Positions 1 through 10,834 of a DNA stretch of 64,000 nt are shown one piece after another. Both the position numbers and the translations under genes were made by a program. The stretch's first letter is position 1. The number at the start of each line of letters is the position of its first letter. Under the pieces are notes generated by a model. That model worked only from the letters and a program-made list of their open reading frames with translations. It had not been told where the DNA came from and did no database searches. The stretch spans positions 178,628,756 to 178,692,755 of the forward strand of contig CM054063.1 in NCBI GenBank assembly GCA_028641055.1. The letters run 5' to 3'. Source of the DNA: Alopecurus myosuroides (taxonomy: Eukaryota; Streptophyta; Magnoliopsida; Poales; Poaceae).

Positions 1-651
1 AACATGGGTCTAGTTTTGGACTTGGACTCAACCACAATAGATACAAACCGACCCATGCTAGGGGGTGCGGCCATAATGGTATACAAACCATGTGTAACAC
101 TAATTGGACTCTATATGGCGCATTGATACTCTTTGTGGGCTCCCTCCTCTTGTTATCTCCCTCCATGAGTGTGGAACAACAATCTAGCACTTGTTTTCCA
201 CACTTGTAGAATTGATTTCCACCATAGTGATATTGTTTTTCAGCTCCTCTTGAACTCCATCTTCATCAATGTGCATCACCTCTCCTTGTTCTCCCTCCTT
301 AATGCTTGTGTTATCAACAAACCTAATAATACAAACATGCATGGATTTAGGTAGTATAAAGCTCTCATGATCATAAATGTTATACTCAAGTAGGAGTGAA
401 TTCACCTCTTGTTGTAATAGTTTAGTCCTTGATCTTATCATGGGACCAATCCTCACTTCATCATTCTTTGTAGGAATATCATCATGTGTAACAATAGGTG
501 AAGATCTAGGGATGTCCTCATCAATCCTGGTAACAAGATCTCTCATGCATACTATTATTGTATTCAACCTTGTGGGGGTTGCATCTTGGCATGAAAATTC
601 TTTATTTGTAAAATTATTCTCCCTTTGTGATACTTGATTCTTCCAAAACAT
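1..651 (-). mobile_element. 3' end of an unidentified gypsy-type element (fragment)
   Basis: Read on the minus strand, a degraded polyprotein tail (184-651) is followed by a purine-rich stretch around 133-172 that could be a polypurine tract. The remaining bases to position 1 may be the start of a 3' LTR running off the window. The order coding tail, purine tract, LTR fits a gypsy element, but I cannot place an LTR edge or target duplication. The junction with the plus-strand copia sequence is near 651. Confidence 0.35.
184..651 (-). pseudogene. gypsy polyprotein C-terminal tail (fragment)
   Basis: An open frame of about 155 codons without a convincing ATG start. It contains a 'GPMIRSRTKLLQQEVNSLL' segment followed by 'ILPKS'. 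A 'GP(I/M)TRSRAK..QQEV' motif is common at the C-terminus of Triticeae gypsy polyproteins after the integrase. No catalytic residues are present, so it is only the end of a protein. The upstream pol part is missing because unrelated copia sequence begins near 651. The family call rests on this short motif from memory and is tentative. Confidence 0.35.
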
Positions 652-1716
652 TGCAACTATCTATTTTTCCTTTATTGGTATTTGTGATATCTTTGGTGTG
701 TTTGTCTTGGAAATTCATTTATCCCCATTTAAGATAAAATTTAGATATGTGCTATGCATTCAATAAAAAAAATCTTATTGGTGTATTTATGACTTTCTCT
801 TGGATATCATGTTCTTCACTTTAGTAAATATTTTGTGTGTACATACTTCTTTGTGGATACATATTATCATGATTTTTGTCCACTTAGAAACTTATACACA
901 TGATAGGAGTTACATCTCTTTTTGGTATCCTATTCCTTTGGAGTCCACCCTTCTTATACACTTTTCTTTTTGGTGACTCCAGGAAGTATTTTCCTTATGA
1001 GTGCTTGTCTTATATTATTTCATCTTTTGCACTCATTTGTTTTTGAGTTTTTTTTGTATCTCATGATTACCTTGGTGGGAATTTTGGTTTCCTTATGTAT
1101 GGTTGAGCCTTGTCTCATGGTGTTCCGTTCATTTGGTATCTTTTTTCTCAACCATTCATTTATTTTCTTAACTGCTATGCCTAGTTAGCTTTTTATGCTC
1201 TCTTGCACTTTGTATTCAAATGCAAAAACTCTAAATAGTGCATGAACATTGGGGAGCTTCATGATTTTATTTAGAACACAATTTTGCTAAAATCACAAAA
1301 TATTTGGTTCCATTGGTTTTTTCGGATCCTTTGTTTGTGCTCCTCCTCTTGGAAGAAGTGTTAAAGGAATATAATATTATTTGCAATCTTTGGATCCTCA
1401 ACATAGTTTGATCTCCCCCATCTATTCGTCATTGAATATGCATTTGTTTTCACTCATATTATGAGACATGAAAAAATCGTAGGGGAGCTCTTACTATATT
1501 GGCCTTCTACATTTTTTCGCCCATTTTGGAAATGGATGCCAATGGGGGAGAAGTTTAGAGGGTTTAAGGGAATTTGGTTTAATTCTTTGGTTTTGTTCTT
1601 AAGCATTTTTTCCCTCCATTCTCATGCATCCATGTCTATTGCTTTACATGTTTTCTTAATTCATTATATAAACCCTCATAAAAGGGATTGTCATCAATTA
1701 CATAAATGGGGGAGAT
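652..1716 (+). mobile_element. 3' internal region of a gag-only copia element (copy C)
   Basis: This non-coding stretch is the reverse-strand counterpart of about 27683-29848 in the copia array. For example, 770-905 matches the minus strand of about 28620-28760, including the 'tccacttagaaacttataca' segment. It ends in a polypurine tract (1705-1716, core ATGGGGGAGAT) directly before the LTR start. The 5' part of the element, including gag, is not in the window. The ORFs in it look like chance, with no recognisable domain. Confidence 0.65.
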
Positions 1717-2603
1717 TGGAAATGCATGGTGGCCCACGTGTGGTTTTGGTAATTACTGACAATCTTTATGGATTAAAGGTTTGTCAATTGGCACCACTTG
1801 AACTCCATGTGTTGGATTCAAGGTTGGATGCCATCAATATCATTGCTTATAATGAATATATTTGATATGATCAAGAAGAAGAATTGCCATGATATTATCG
1901 ATCGTATTACAAGTATGTCATGAAGAAGGAGATTGTGTGAACATTCATGTCTACCTTCAAGACATCATCATCATGAATAAAGATAAGATACTTAGTTGAT
2001 CAAGTTGAAGTGCAAGTTCAAGACGAGCATCAAGAAGATTTAAAATGATTGATGCTTGCCACCCATATGGAGATTATTGTCAAGTGAAGATGGACATGTG
2101 AGAAGCTCTCCCGTATTATCTTATGGGGGAGCAATTTACAGGTATTCACAAAGCGAAGCGCAATCAAGAAAGGTGTTCCAACTTGAGGTGATTAAGATCG
2201 TCATCATCTATCTCAATTGGAATGCGCAAGACAAAGGTGACATTGATAGGTTTTCTATTTTACCGGTCTCATGATGTCAGTAGGGAGACCGGGTTACAAG
2301 ATAGATAACTGTTCTATCAAGAGGGTCTCTCGAATGAGTTGCTTGATCATATCGTTCGTAGAGAGCTCAAACATTTTCATCCTTGACATCATCTTTCTTG
2401 GTTCTTATTTGGGTTTTCTCCACGTGTGGTTTTAGAGCTTGTCTTGTTCTTCGTGTCAATCTTAAGTTCATCAAAAATGGATTTCGTATGTAAAACTTAT
2501 TGCGTTTTTGTTATTGGAAGTTTTTAGGGTTCCTATCTTATAGAGAGGTCTAGACTCTCCATATTCTTGTAGTGCTAGTCACTGCGATTTCAACGAGCCC
2601 AAG
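1717..2603 (+). repeat. 3' LTR of copia copy C, cut off by the Angela-like insertion
   Basis: Begins TGGAAATGCATGGTGG, the diverged form of the LTR start TGAAAGTGCATGGTGC seen in reverse at 27682 and 35875. Its body aligns with the minus strand of the two complete LTRs, including the 'ttttaccggtctcat' and 'atcaaaaatggatttcgtat' segments. It stops at 2603, where the Angela-like LTR begins. The remainder of the LTR is not found after that element. It is much more diverged from the two array LTRs than they are from each other. Confidence 0.75.
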
Positions 2604-4251
2604 TGAATGGAATATGCCCGAGGCAATAATAAAATGGTTATTATCTTATTCCTTGTTTTATGATGAATGTTTATTTCTCATGCTAGAATTGTATTAACCA
2701 GAAACGTTGATACATGTGTGTTTAATAAACAAACAATGGTTCCTAGTAAAGCCTCTCTTTTAACTAGCTCGTTGATTAATAGATGATCAAGGTTTCCTGA
2801 TCATGAACATTTGATGTTGTTAATAACGGGATCATGTCATTAGAAGAATGATGTGATGAACATATACCCAAACGAAATATATCAATGCGATCAAGTCATT
2901 TAGTTTACATTGTTATATCAAACATACGAAGTAACTTATTCCTTAGACCATGAGATCATGTCAATCGCTGATACCGGAAGGGTGCTTTGATGGCATCAAA
3001 CGTCACACCGTAACAGGGTGACTATAAAGGTGTCGTTAAGTATTCGGAAAGTATTAGTTGAGGATCATGGTTCAAGAGTGGAATTTTTCCATCCAAATGA
3101 CGGAGGGATATACTCTGGGCCCTCTCGGTGATATCACCTCGAAACCGCTTGCAAGCACGTGATATGATCACAAGGATGTTATATCACGGGAACGAGAAAA
3201 GAGTACTTGTCGGTAACGATATTGAACAAGGTATGGTTGATACCAATGATCGAATCTCGGACAAGTAAAATATCGCGAGACAAAGGGAATAGGTCACAAC
3301 GTTGTTGGCTCACACGATCACGAGAGTCATTGTTGAATATATAGGAGTCATCACGGATCTCCAGATTCCGATGTTGATTATTGATCGGAGAGGAGTCTCG
3401 ATCATGTCTATCTTATTCGCGAACCGTAGGGTGACACACTTAAGGTTCGATGACGCGTTTGAGAGGATATGGAATATCGAAGAATATTTTGGGCAGCACT
3501 AAAATTGTTTTGGGGAAAATTGAAATAGTTCAAGGGGTTTTTCGTCGAATGGTTGTTAATAGAATTAACAAATGATTCGAGGTGCTATATGCAAATGTTT
3601 GTTAATGGAATTAACAAATATAAATAAAGAAATAAAAATGTTTTATTTATTTATTAAAGAAAAACTCTTGGATTTTCTAAGTGGGGTTTAAAGGAAAATG
3701 AGTGGGTGTGAGTGGAGTGTCCACTCACATCATGAGGGAAGAGGTGGGGGCACACCATGGGGCTGGCCGCACCCCCCTTGGGCTGCCTCCCCCTCTCCTA
3801 TAAAAGGAGGGTGAGAGCTCTCCCTCCTCTACACACTTGGCCACTTCATTTTCCCTCCACCCGCTGCTCCATTCCATGGTCTCTGGCTTGGCGAAGCCCT
3901 GACCGTGGGATTCTTCTTCACCACCACGCCGTCGTGCTGCTGGAGTTCCGAGGGATCCTCTACTTCCGCCTCCCCGCTGGATCGAGGAACGGAGGTCATC
4001 ATCAACCGTACGTGTGACCGATCACGGAGGCACCGCCGGATTGCGGTGCACATCTTCTCGCTATCGGGGTCGATGTGAGTATGACTACGCCAACAACGAG
4101 ATTTGATCTCGTAACGCTTTGTGTCTTCGAGGGTATGTGTTCTCCTTCACCCTCTTATTGCTCGTTGCTCTTCGTCTCCTAGATTAGATCTTGGCCTTTC
4201 GGGTGTCTCTCGCGTAGGATATTTTTTATTTTCTATGCAACGACCCCTTCA
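2604..4251 (+). repeat. BARE/WIS/Angela-like copia 5' LTR
   Basis: The LTR begins TGAATGGAATATGCCC followed by GAGGCAATAATAAAATGG, the recognisable start of Triticeae BARE/WIS/Angela LTRs, and ends CCCCTTCA. A primer-binding site follows two bases later, so this is a 5' LTR. Its length of 1648 bp is normal for the family. The five bases before it (CCAAG, 2599-2603) would be the left target duplication, but the right end of the element is missing so this cannot be checked. Confidence 0.85.
3799..3805 (+). promoter_or_regulatory. TATA box of the Angela-like LTR
   Basis: TATAAAA in the context CTCCTATAAAAGGAGG, about 450 bp before the LTR end. It is followed by a pyrimidine-rich CT leader, as expected for the U3/R boundary. 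Confidence 0.7.
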
Positions 4252-4252
4252 G

Positions 4253-4265
4253 TGGTATCAGAGCC
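4253..4265 (+). other. Primer-binding site, initiator tRNA-Met type
   Basis: TGGTATCAGAGCC lies one base after the LTR end. This is the usual plant copia site, complementary to the 3' end of initiator methionine tRNA. Confidence 0.85.
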
Positions 4266-5764
4266 GGGTCTATGCGTAGATGTTTTGTACGGGTAGAACA
4301 CATAGGTGTATGTGGGCGTTGATGATCATGTTATTACCTCCTTGATTATTTTATGATCTTAGTGGCATAGTGGGATGAAGCGGCCCGGACTAACCTTACA
4401 TGTCCACGTACATGAGACTTGTTCCACAACTGACATGCAACTTGTATTGCATAAGTGGCTTGCGGGTGTCTGTTTCTCCTACTATAGTTAGGATCTAATC
4501 TACGAAGGGTTTTTAAAAATGTGTTTATCAACGTTGTGGTTGATGTTCGTAGGTATGAACGGTTCTATCCTCGAAAGCCCTAAGCCACGTAAAATATGCA
4601 AAAATAAATTAGAAGCGTCTAACTAGTTTTTGCTGGGCATGTGATGTGATATGGTCAATATTACAAATTTGATTATGAGATGATCTATTTTGTAAATTAT
4701 TGATATACTGGAAGGTATCCATATGGTTGTCTTATTGATGGAAAATCAAGTTTGGGGTGCCATGGTACTTGGTACCACGCCGGTGGAATGATTGAGATCA
4801 TACCATAATGCACATGATGGAGATCAAGTGCAAGAAGGACCATATCATATCACGTTATCCTTTCATGTGATGTCTGTGATGTTAATCCTTTTTATGCATC
4901 TTGGTTTGCTTAGATAGCGACGTTAGCATTATAAGATGATCCCTCTCACTTAATATCAAGATAATAATGTGTTCTTCCTTAAGTATGCACCATTAAGAAA
5001 GTTCGTCGTTTCGAGACACCACGTGATGATCGGGTGTGACAGACTCAACGCTCGCATACAACGGGTGTTTTCAAGCCTAGCATGTACATACATGGCCTTG
5101 AAACACACGCAATACTACGGTTCTACTTGGCGAGCCTAGCATGTACAGACATGGCCTCGGAACACGTAACCGAAAGGTAAAGCATGAGTCATCTGGATGA
5201 TATGATGAACATGTCGATGTTCGCCTTTGAAGCTACATCATCTCACGTGATGATCGGTTTTGTTGTAGTGAATTTGGTTCGTGTAATCACTAAAGACGAC
5301 TAAGAGGGATGTTGTTTTTGAGTGGGAGTTCATGGCATAATTTTGAATTAACTTGAACTTATTTATCATAAACAACCAATCAAAGTGAATTTGCACAAAT
5401 TGTAGTATTCATTGGCATCCACAAAACTACCTTGCACTTAGATTGTTGATTGAGATATAACTGTTATGATCTAGTAAAAATCATTTAAGATTTGTACCGT
5501 ATTAGTGAAATTTAAAATTAAGTCCTATTGTAGATTTTTGGTATTTCCTACCTAGCTCCATATGGTTAATGATTGATTGATCTAGAGAGCAAATAATTCC
5601 TACTTAGAATCCAGAGTCATGGTTGCTTTCGTATTACTTTATCTTCAAAAGAATGTTTTGTTGATCAAGGTGGTTTTGGAACTGAAAAGAGTTGTTTTCA
5701 GAAACAATCAAGTGAAAGATATATTGATATCTAGAAACTTATTTGTAGCAACATGACTGAGTAT

Positions 5765-5853
5765 AATTTAGCGTGACAATGTTTGCTTATATTATCTGAA
5801 TATATGCAAATTTAGCGTGACAATGTTTGCTTATATTATCTGAATATATGCAA
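5765..5853 (+). repeat. 44-bp direct tandem duplication
   Basis: Two adjacent copies of a 44-bp unit starting AATTTAGCGTGACAATG, with no mismatch by eye. The second copy begins near 5809. It lies in degraded retroelement sequence. Confidence 0.9.
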
Positions 5854-6461
5854 TGATTGAAGACGCTAGACGTTTGAATATTCCAAGAAATTGGATGCTA
5901 AAAATTATCCTCTAAATTTCTTCCTTGGAGCTATAGTAGCTTAATCATAAAATTGTTATGATGAGATGGATTAAAAGTATGGGTAAAATCGTTTATCTTA
6001 CTTGGAGATTTCTAAGAGTGGAATCTAGAAGAATACTATTAATATGGTGATATTAGTAGAACAATCAAACTCAAAGTATGACTCAATGGGTGATAGTATA
6101 TGACTAACACGCCAAAGAAAATGAGCTAGTAAGACTAGCATTGTTTGATGTTGAATGATTCTTCTGTAAAGGAAAGGGAATATTGAAAATAGAATTACAA
6201 AAAGATATATGGCAGAAAAAGAAGATAACTGGAAAAGTCCAACTCAGGAGTATATGCTTGATATACAAGTTATAGATGTATTACTAGTTAACAAAGTATT
6301 TTTGGGTATTTTAGATACCACATTGGTTGGTATGAGTTCTCATACAAAGCAACGCAATGCAAGAAATACAAGGGCCTAAAAGAAACTAGTAATAGATGTG
6401 CAATCGATTATGACAAGAACAGAATGAAAGTGTTATTGCGTTCATTGTCGTATCGAACCAA

Positions 6462-8057
6462 ACATTCAGGAAAGGGGTCACCAACGAGCGCATGCTCGAG
6501 GAGCTCGGCATCGGGGACAACCTCACCTCTGCCATCGAGCTGGTGGACATGGCCGACAGGTGCGCTAAGGCTGAAGAGGGACGCCTCTTCAGGCACAGCG
6601 TGCCTGCTGACGAGTCCAAGCCGGTGGCCCCCAAGACAAAGACAAAGACTCGAGGCGACGATGCAGACGCCAAATGGAAAGCTCCGACCGTTCTGGCCGC
6701 CGAGCCAGAACGCAAGCAAGGCCTGAGCGGCGTTGTACCCGTGGCGGACAACCTCCCTTACTGTGAGTTTCACCGCATGCACTCACACGCCACAAGGGAC
6801 TGCTTCCAGCTGGAGAGGATGCGGGGAGACCGCCTCATGAGGGGTGGCCAGGAAGGCTACTCTCGAGGCGGCGGCTAGCGCAGTCCTGGGCGAGGGGGAG
6901 GCCACGCTGGAGGGAGATGGGAGGAGCGCGGCCCGAACCAGTACAACGGGTATGGCAACTACAACAACGGCGGCTACCAGCCGCCCACGCAGCAGCCACC
7001 CCCGCAGAAGCTGCAACGTCCCAACCCACCCGCGCCTCAGGTCAACGCTGCCACGCAGCCACACGCTGAGGGAAACCAGGGGAGGGGAGACGAACACTAC
7101 GGGGGCTACCAAAAACCAACAGACTACATGGCATGCATTCTTGGTGGAGCACAAGCTCCACTCTCCAACCGCCACTTCAAGAAGATCTCGCGCGAGATCG
7201 CCGCTGTCCACTCAGGCACAGCCGCGGCGAAGTTACTCAAGTGGTCAGACCACAAGGTCGCCTTCGACATCAACGACCACCCTAAGTCCAAAAGGACCGT
7301 GGGGACCCTGCTCCTGGTCTGCACCCCCACCATCAACAACATCGTCGTCAACAAGACACTGCTCGACGGGGGTGCAGGCCTAAATGTCATCTTGGTGCCT
7401 ATATTCGAGCGGCTTCAGGTACCCTACGAGCACCTGGCCCCAACGAGGCCGTTCACCGGCGTCACCGACGGCACCACGGTCCCCGTGGGACAGGTGCGCC
7501 TCGCCGTCATGCTCGGCACTCGCCAAAACTACCGCACCGAGACTCTCAACTTCAGTGTTGCGCACATCGCTCTCCCCTACAATGCCATCCGCGGGTACCC
7601 GGCTCTCGCGGAGTTCATGGTTGTGACGCACCACACGTACAACCTCGCCAAGCTATTCGGGACTCCTGGCACCATCACCATCCACGGAGAAGTGGAGGAG
7701 GCGACGCTCTCAGTCGAACGAGCCTACAAGGAGGTGGCCATCTCCCACCCGGCCGATGAAGAAAACGTGGGACACCTCAATGAGGCTCCCAAGAAGAGGC
7801 CGCTCGCTTCGCACAAAGGAGCAGCCACCCAGAAGACCCCCCTGAGCGTTGGAGCCTCGGGGGCTACCACCCAGAAGCCCCCCCCAAAGCACTGGAGGCT
7901 CGGGGGCTGGCACTTCTCTCCATGCGAGTGTGCCTCTCTCCTAGAGAGGAGCGCTCACCACATGCTCGTTCCATGGCCCCCACAAGGCCATGGAGACGCA
8001 CCCTCGAGGGGTCCCCGTGATGCCACGGTAAAAAAACGCCAGGACCTCTCTCCGTGA
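6462..8057 (+). pseudogene. Tat/Retand-like gag-protease fragment with one stop codon
   Basis: One frame stays open from 6462 to 8057 except for a TAG at 6876-6878. It holds the end of a gag domain ('MLEELGIGDNLTSAIEL', 'ADRCAKAEEGR'), an 'YCEFHRMHSHATRDCFQL' element (zinc-knuckle-like, C..H..H..C), and a Gly/Tyr/Gln-rich linker. A retroviral-type protease region follows, in which DGGAG replaces the usual DTGAS and 'YNAIRGYPALAEF' follows. DGG or DGGS at the active site is common in Tat-lineage elements. The start of gag is missing. Reverse transcriptase, RNase H and integrase do not follow: after about 7780 the frame runs into low-complexity Pro/Lys-rich sequence and stops. Confidence 0.75.
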
Positions 8058-8889
8058 GGGTCTCATGGAGCTCTCGCCAGGCGGACCATAAGGACGCGGG
8101 AGCTTGTACCCACACAAGTGGGAGCCTAACTCCGACGGGGCAATCTTTTGTTACTCAAGGGCGCCACAAGGAAACTACATCCTCGAGCTGTGCACCTGAG
8201 CTCGCGCGAGTCTCAACCCCATGACGATGGGAGTCCCGTGTCCGCACGGGACGTCAAGTGCTTCTTGGGGGACCACAGGGTCATGACATCCCCAAGCGTT
8301 TTGTAAGAGAACAATGCCTCACCCTAGCAGTAAAATCTTGTTGCTTTCACAAAGCAATCTCTCCTTGCATGCCGGCATGCATGCATCCTGCATCCAACAA
8401 ATCATCAAGTGCATTCACCCATGCATGCATTCTTCCTCTCTCCAGAGAGGCGCGCGGAGGCCTTTTTCCTCTCGAAAGTATCCCGCGAGTGGGGGTTGTA
8501 TGTGAGCGGGTCGCTACCGCGCACAAACACTTTGCCAAGTCCCTCGACTTTTCTCCTCGCCAGATGCTCACGAAGGAACAACCAAGCGCGCACCTCTCTG
8601 GAGGCACAAACTGCATGTGATGGTGGCAACCTCGCTCCAAGGAACAAGCAAGCAGCACGCAAACCCCCCCCCCCCCACAAAGCTCAAGAGGGTCCTCCGC
8701 AAGGAGCAGCTGGAGGATCACCACGAAGGACACAAACATAACATCTCGAAGGATGCCACCACAGAAAAAGCTAAGTACTCTCGAAAGTAGAACAAAAGAT
8801 AGGAGTACGATAGATAACAAAGTGCAGAGTTTATATTTACAAGACATCTAAAATAGTTCATAGGCAAGCGCCACAAATACGAAGAAACA
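8058..8889. other. Non-coding spacer of the Tat-like fragment
   Basis: Between the gag-protease fragment and the antisense pseudogene I see no domain in any frame. A C-run lies at 8667-8678 and several 'tgcatgcatgc' repeats lie near 8380-8430. It corresponds in position to the pol-to-antisense-gene spacer of the element at 38103-47989. Confidence 0.5.
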
Positions 8890-10303
8890 CTAGACGGAAG
8901 GACCCTCGGTTCCAACGCCAGGAGTTGGGGCTTCATCAGCAGAAGGATCTGGCATGAAGGCTTTCACAAAAGCAGCAACGGTGTCCTTCACAAGAGCATA
9001 GAAAGGTAGCATGGTCGGGAGGAACCTCCCCGCTAGGGTGCTCAGCTTAAAGTCCGGCTGAACCATCAAAAGCCGAGAGAACAAGTGTGTCGCCCCCTCC
9101 GACAGGAGATGGCGGCACTCCGCGTCAAGGATTGCGTCCACGCTCTGGGCGTCCTACTACAGTGAGTCCAGCAGGCCGACAAAGAAATGAAGAGCACGCA
9201 CGACGTCGTACCTGGCAGGCGGAGGAGTCAGCTCGAGGTCCAGTCGTTCACCGACCACCTGGGTCGACATGACAGCGCGCTGGAACACCCCCTCAAGTTG
9301 GCGTTGAAGCTCCAGTGCCGGCACGACCAGATCCACCCGCTCAGGCACCTCCTCTACAAGCAGGGCTAGCCTCTCTCGCAGGGCGAACAAGTCCGACTGG
9401 AATCCCGCAGACGCGGCAGCAGCACGTTACCTGGCACTGCTTTCCTCGACAAGCTGCGCGTGAAGCCGGCTCAGCTCAGCCGAGAGCCTATCAACCTCCG
9501 AGGGTAGCGCTCGCACGGCCATGACCTCGACAGACAGCTGTTTCCCAGCTAGGTCTGCCTCGAGCTCCTTGCGGTACACTTCTCACCTTGCCTAGATCTC
9601 CTTCTCTACGTGTTGCCGTTGCCTCTCCTGCTCTCCTTTCAGGTCGCTCTCCAGTTTCTCGAGGCGCTCCTCGCTCACCTCACCCACGAGGCGGGTGACC
9701 TCCGCCTCGTGTCTCTTGATGTCTTCCTCGAGGCCATGGACCTTGTCCTCCTTAAGGGAAGCGGCGGATTCGCGGGAGGAGACGGTCGCCTCGCGGCGCC
9801 TAGATTTTCTTCACGCGCGACGAGGGCTTTCTATCGCTCCGCACTGCCAAGGTTCCTCGCATCCACCACCGAGCGATGCTCCTCCTGCTCCATACAAAGT
9901 CGAGCCTGCAGATCCCGGGCGGCGTCCAACATGCGCTTGTCCTCTTCATGAATCGCCTCTGCCTCGCGAGTGGAGGCCTCACACTTGCGTGTGGCCTCGC
10001 TGAACATCTGACGGCGCACCGCCTTCGCCGCATTTTCCCTCCCGTGGCAGGTGAACATCACCTAGCTGAACTAGGCGCCTAGGTTCTCCAGACGTTCGCT
10101 CTCCTTGGTGAGGAGATGGGAGTGCGCCTTCGCCCTGACCCGGAGCGCCTCTACAACGTCTCTGGTGATATCGAGCAGGGGGCCCTCCGAGTAGAGCTCG
10201 GCGGGAGCTCTTGAGCGAATGCGGGCGGACCAGCGATCCTCCTCCATCAGGTCGCGGAAGAAGTCGTCAGGAAGGAAGGAGCTATTCGGCCCCTCGGGAG
10301 GGG
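8890..10303 (-). pseudogene. Decayed antisense extra gene of a Tat/Retand-like element (3' exons)
   Basis: Minus-strand blocks in changing frames encode 'EGPNSSFLPDDFFRDL', then 'SRAPAELYSEGPLLDITRD', then a Glu/Arg/Ala-rich coiled-coil-like part, and finally 'DAILDAECRHLLSEGA' with a stop at 8890. This is the layout of the C-terminal half of the antisense ORF carried by many grass Tat-lineage elements: a conserved block, then coiled coil, then a helical tail. The upstream half with the conserved N-terminal domain is missing, cut off by the LTR at 10304. Stops and frame changes between blocks (for example near 10071 and 9830) could be introns, decay or both. The sense gag of the same fragment lies to the left on the plus strand. 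Confidence 0.6.
10299..10303 (+). repeat. Possible target duplication (left) of the split LTR
   Basis: AGGGG before the LTR start TGTGATACGTC. The matching right copy reads GGGG at 18601-18604 if the LTR ends ATCACA, or AGGGG if its last A is counted. The duplication is therefore only probable. Confidence 0.4.
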
Positions 10304-10834
10304 TGTGATACGTCATAAACGTATCCTTAATTTCTGATGTTCCATGTTGTTTCCCACATGTTTGCTATACACCTTATGTCATTTTTATCGATTTTACGGA
10401 CTAACATATTGACAAGATGCCACAGAGCCTGTTCCCTGTTTTCTGCTGTTTTTAGTTTCAGAAAAGTTGTTCTCGAAATATTCTCGAAATTGGAAAATTC
10501 GAAGTCCGGAGGTCCTAGAATTCCCTAAGGTTCCACGGAGTCCCAAAGATACCTGGAGGGGGGCCACAGGGGGCCCACGCCATATTGTAATTTAATTTTA
10601 TTCATCGATATATTTCATATTATTATGCATTACTTATGTTATTTCATCTTATTTTGCATGTTTGATAATTATTGGAGAATAATCACTGGGACCAAAAATC
10701 AGCTGGAAAACGCACCGTCAAGATACCCTATTTCTGAAGACCAGAAGAAGAAGGGGGACATCGGAGAAGTCTTAGGAGGCAAGATGAGGGAGCCAGCCAC
10801 GAGGGGAGCTAGAGGGGGCCACCAGGGGCCCACA
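10304..10834 (+). repeat. Fatima/Sabrina-like gypsy LTR, left part
   Basis: Starts TGTGATACGTCATAAACG and carries the 'acaagatgccacagagcc...ttctgctgttttt' block typical of a very common Triticeae gypsy LTR. It is broken at 10834 by the Tekay-like insertion and continues at 17386. The joined LTR is about 1.75 kb and has TGTGAT and ATCACA as inverted ends. No primer-binding site follows its right end, so it looks like a solo LTR. Confidence 0.7.
10830..10834 (+). repeat. Target duplication CCACA (left)
   Basis: CCACA directly before the TG of the element at 10835. The same five bases follow its other end at 17381-17385. Confidence 0.9.

Larger units (their letters stand above)
4252..6461 (+). 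mobile_element. Angela-like leader and degraded internal region
   Basis: The stretch after the primer-binding site resembles the long untranslated leader of Angela-type elements. I find no gag, protease, integrase or reverse transcriptase frame in it; all frames are broken. The element is cut off near 6425-6460, where GC-rich gypsy gag coding sequence begins. The 3' part and 3' LTR are absent. It contains a 44-bp tandem duplication at 5765-5853. Confidence 0.6.

Noticed and set aside
3757..4053. Short ORFs downstream of a TATA box at 3799, as a small host gene
   Set aside because: They lie in the R/U5 part of the Angela-like LTR; the TATA belongs to the LTR promoter.
8667..8678. C-run as a regulatory tract
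   Set aside because: A simple homopolymer in decayed retroelement sequence; no supporting context for a function.
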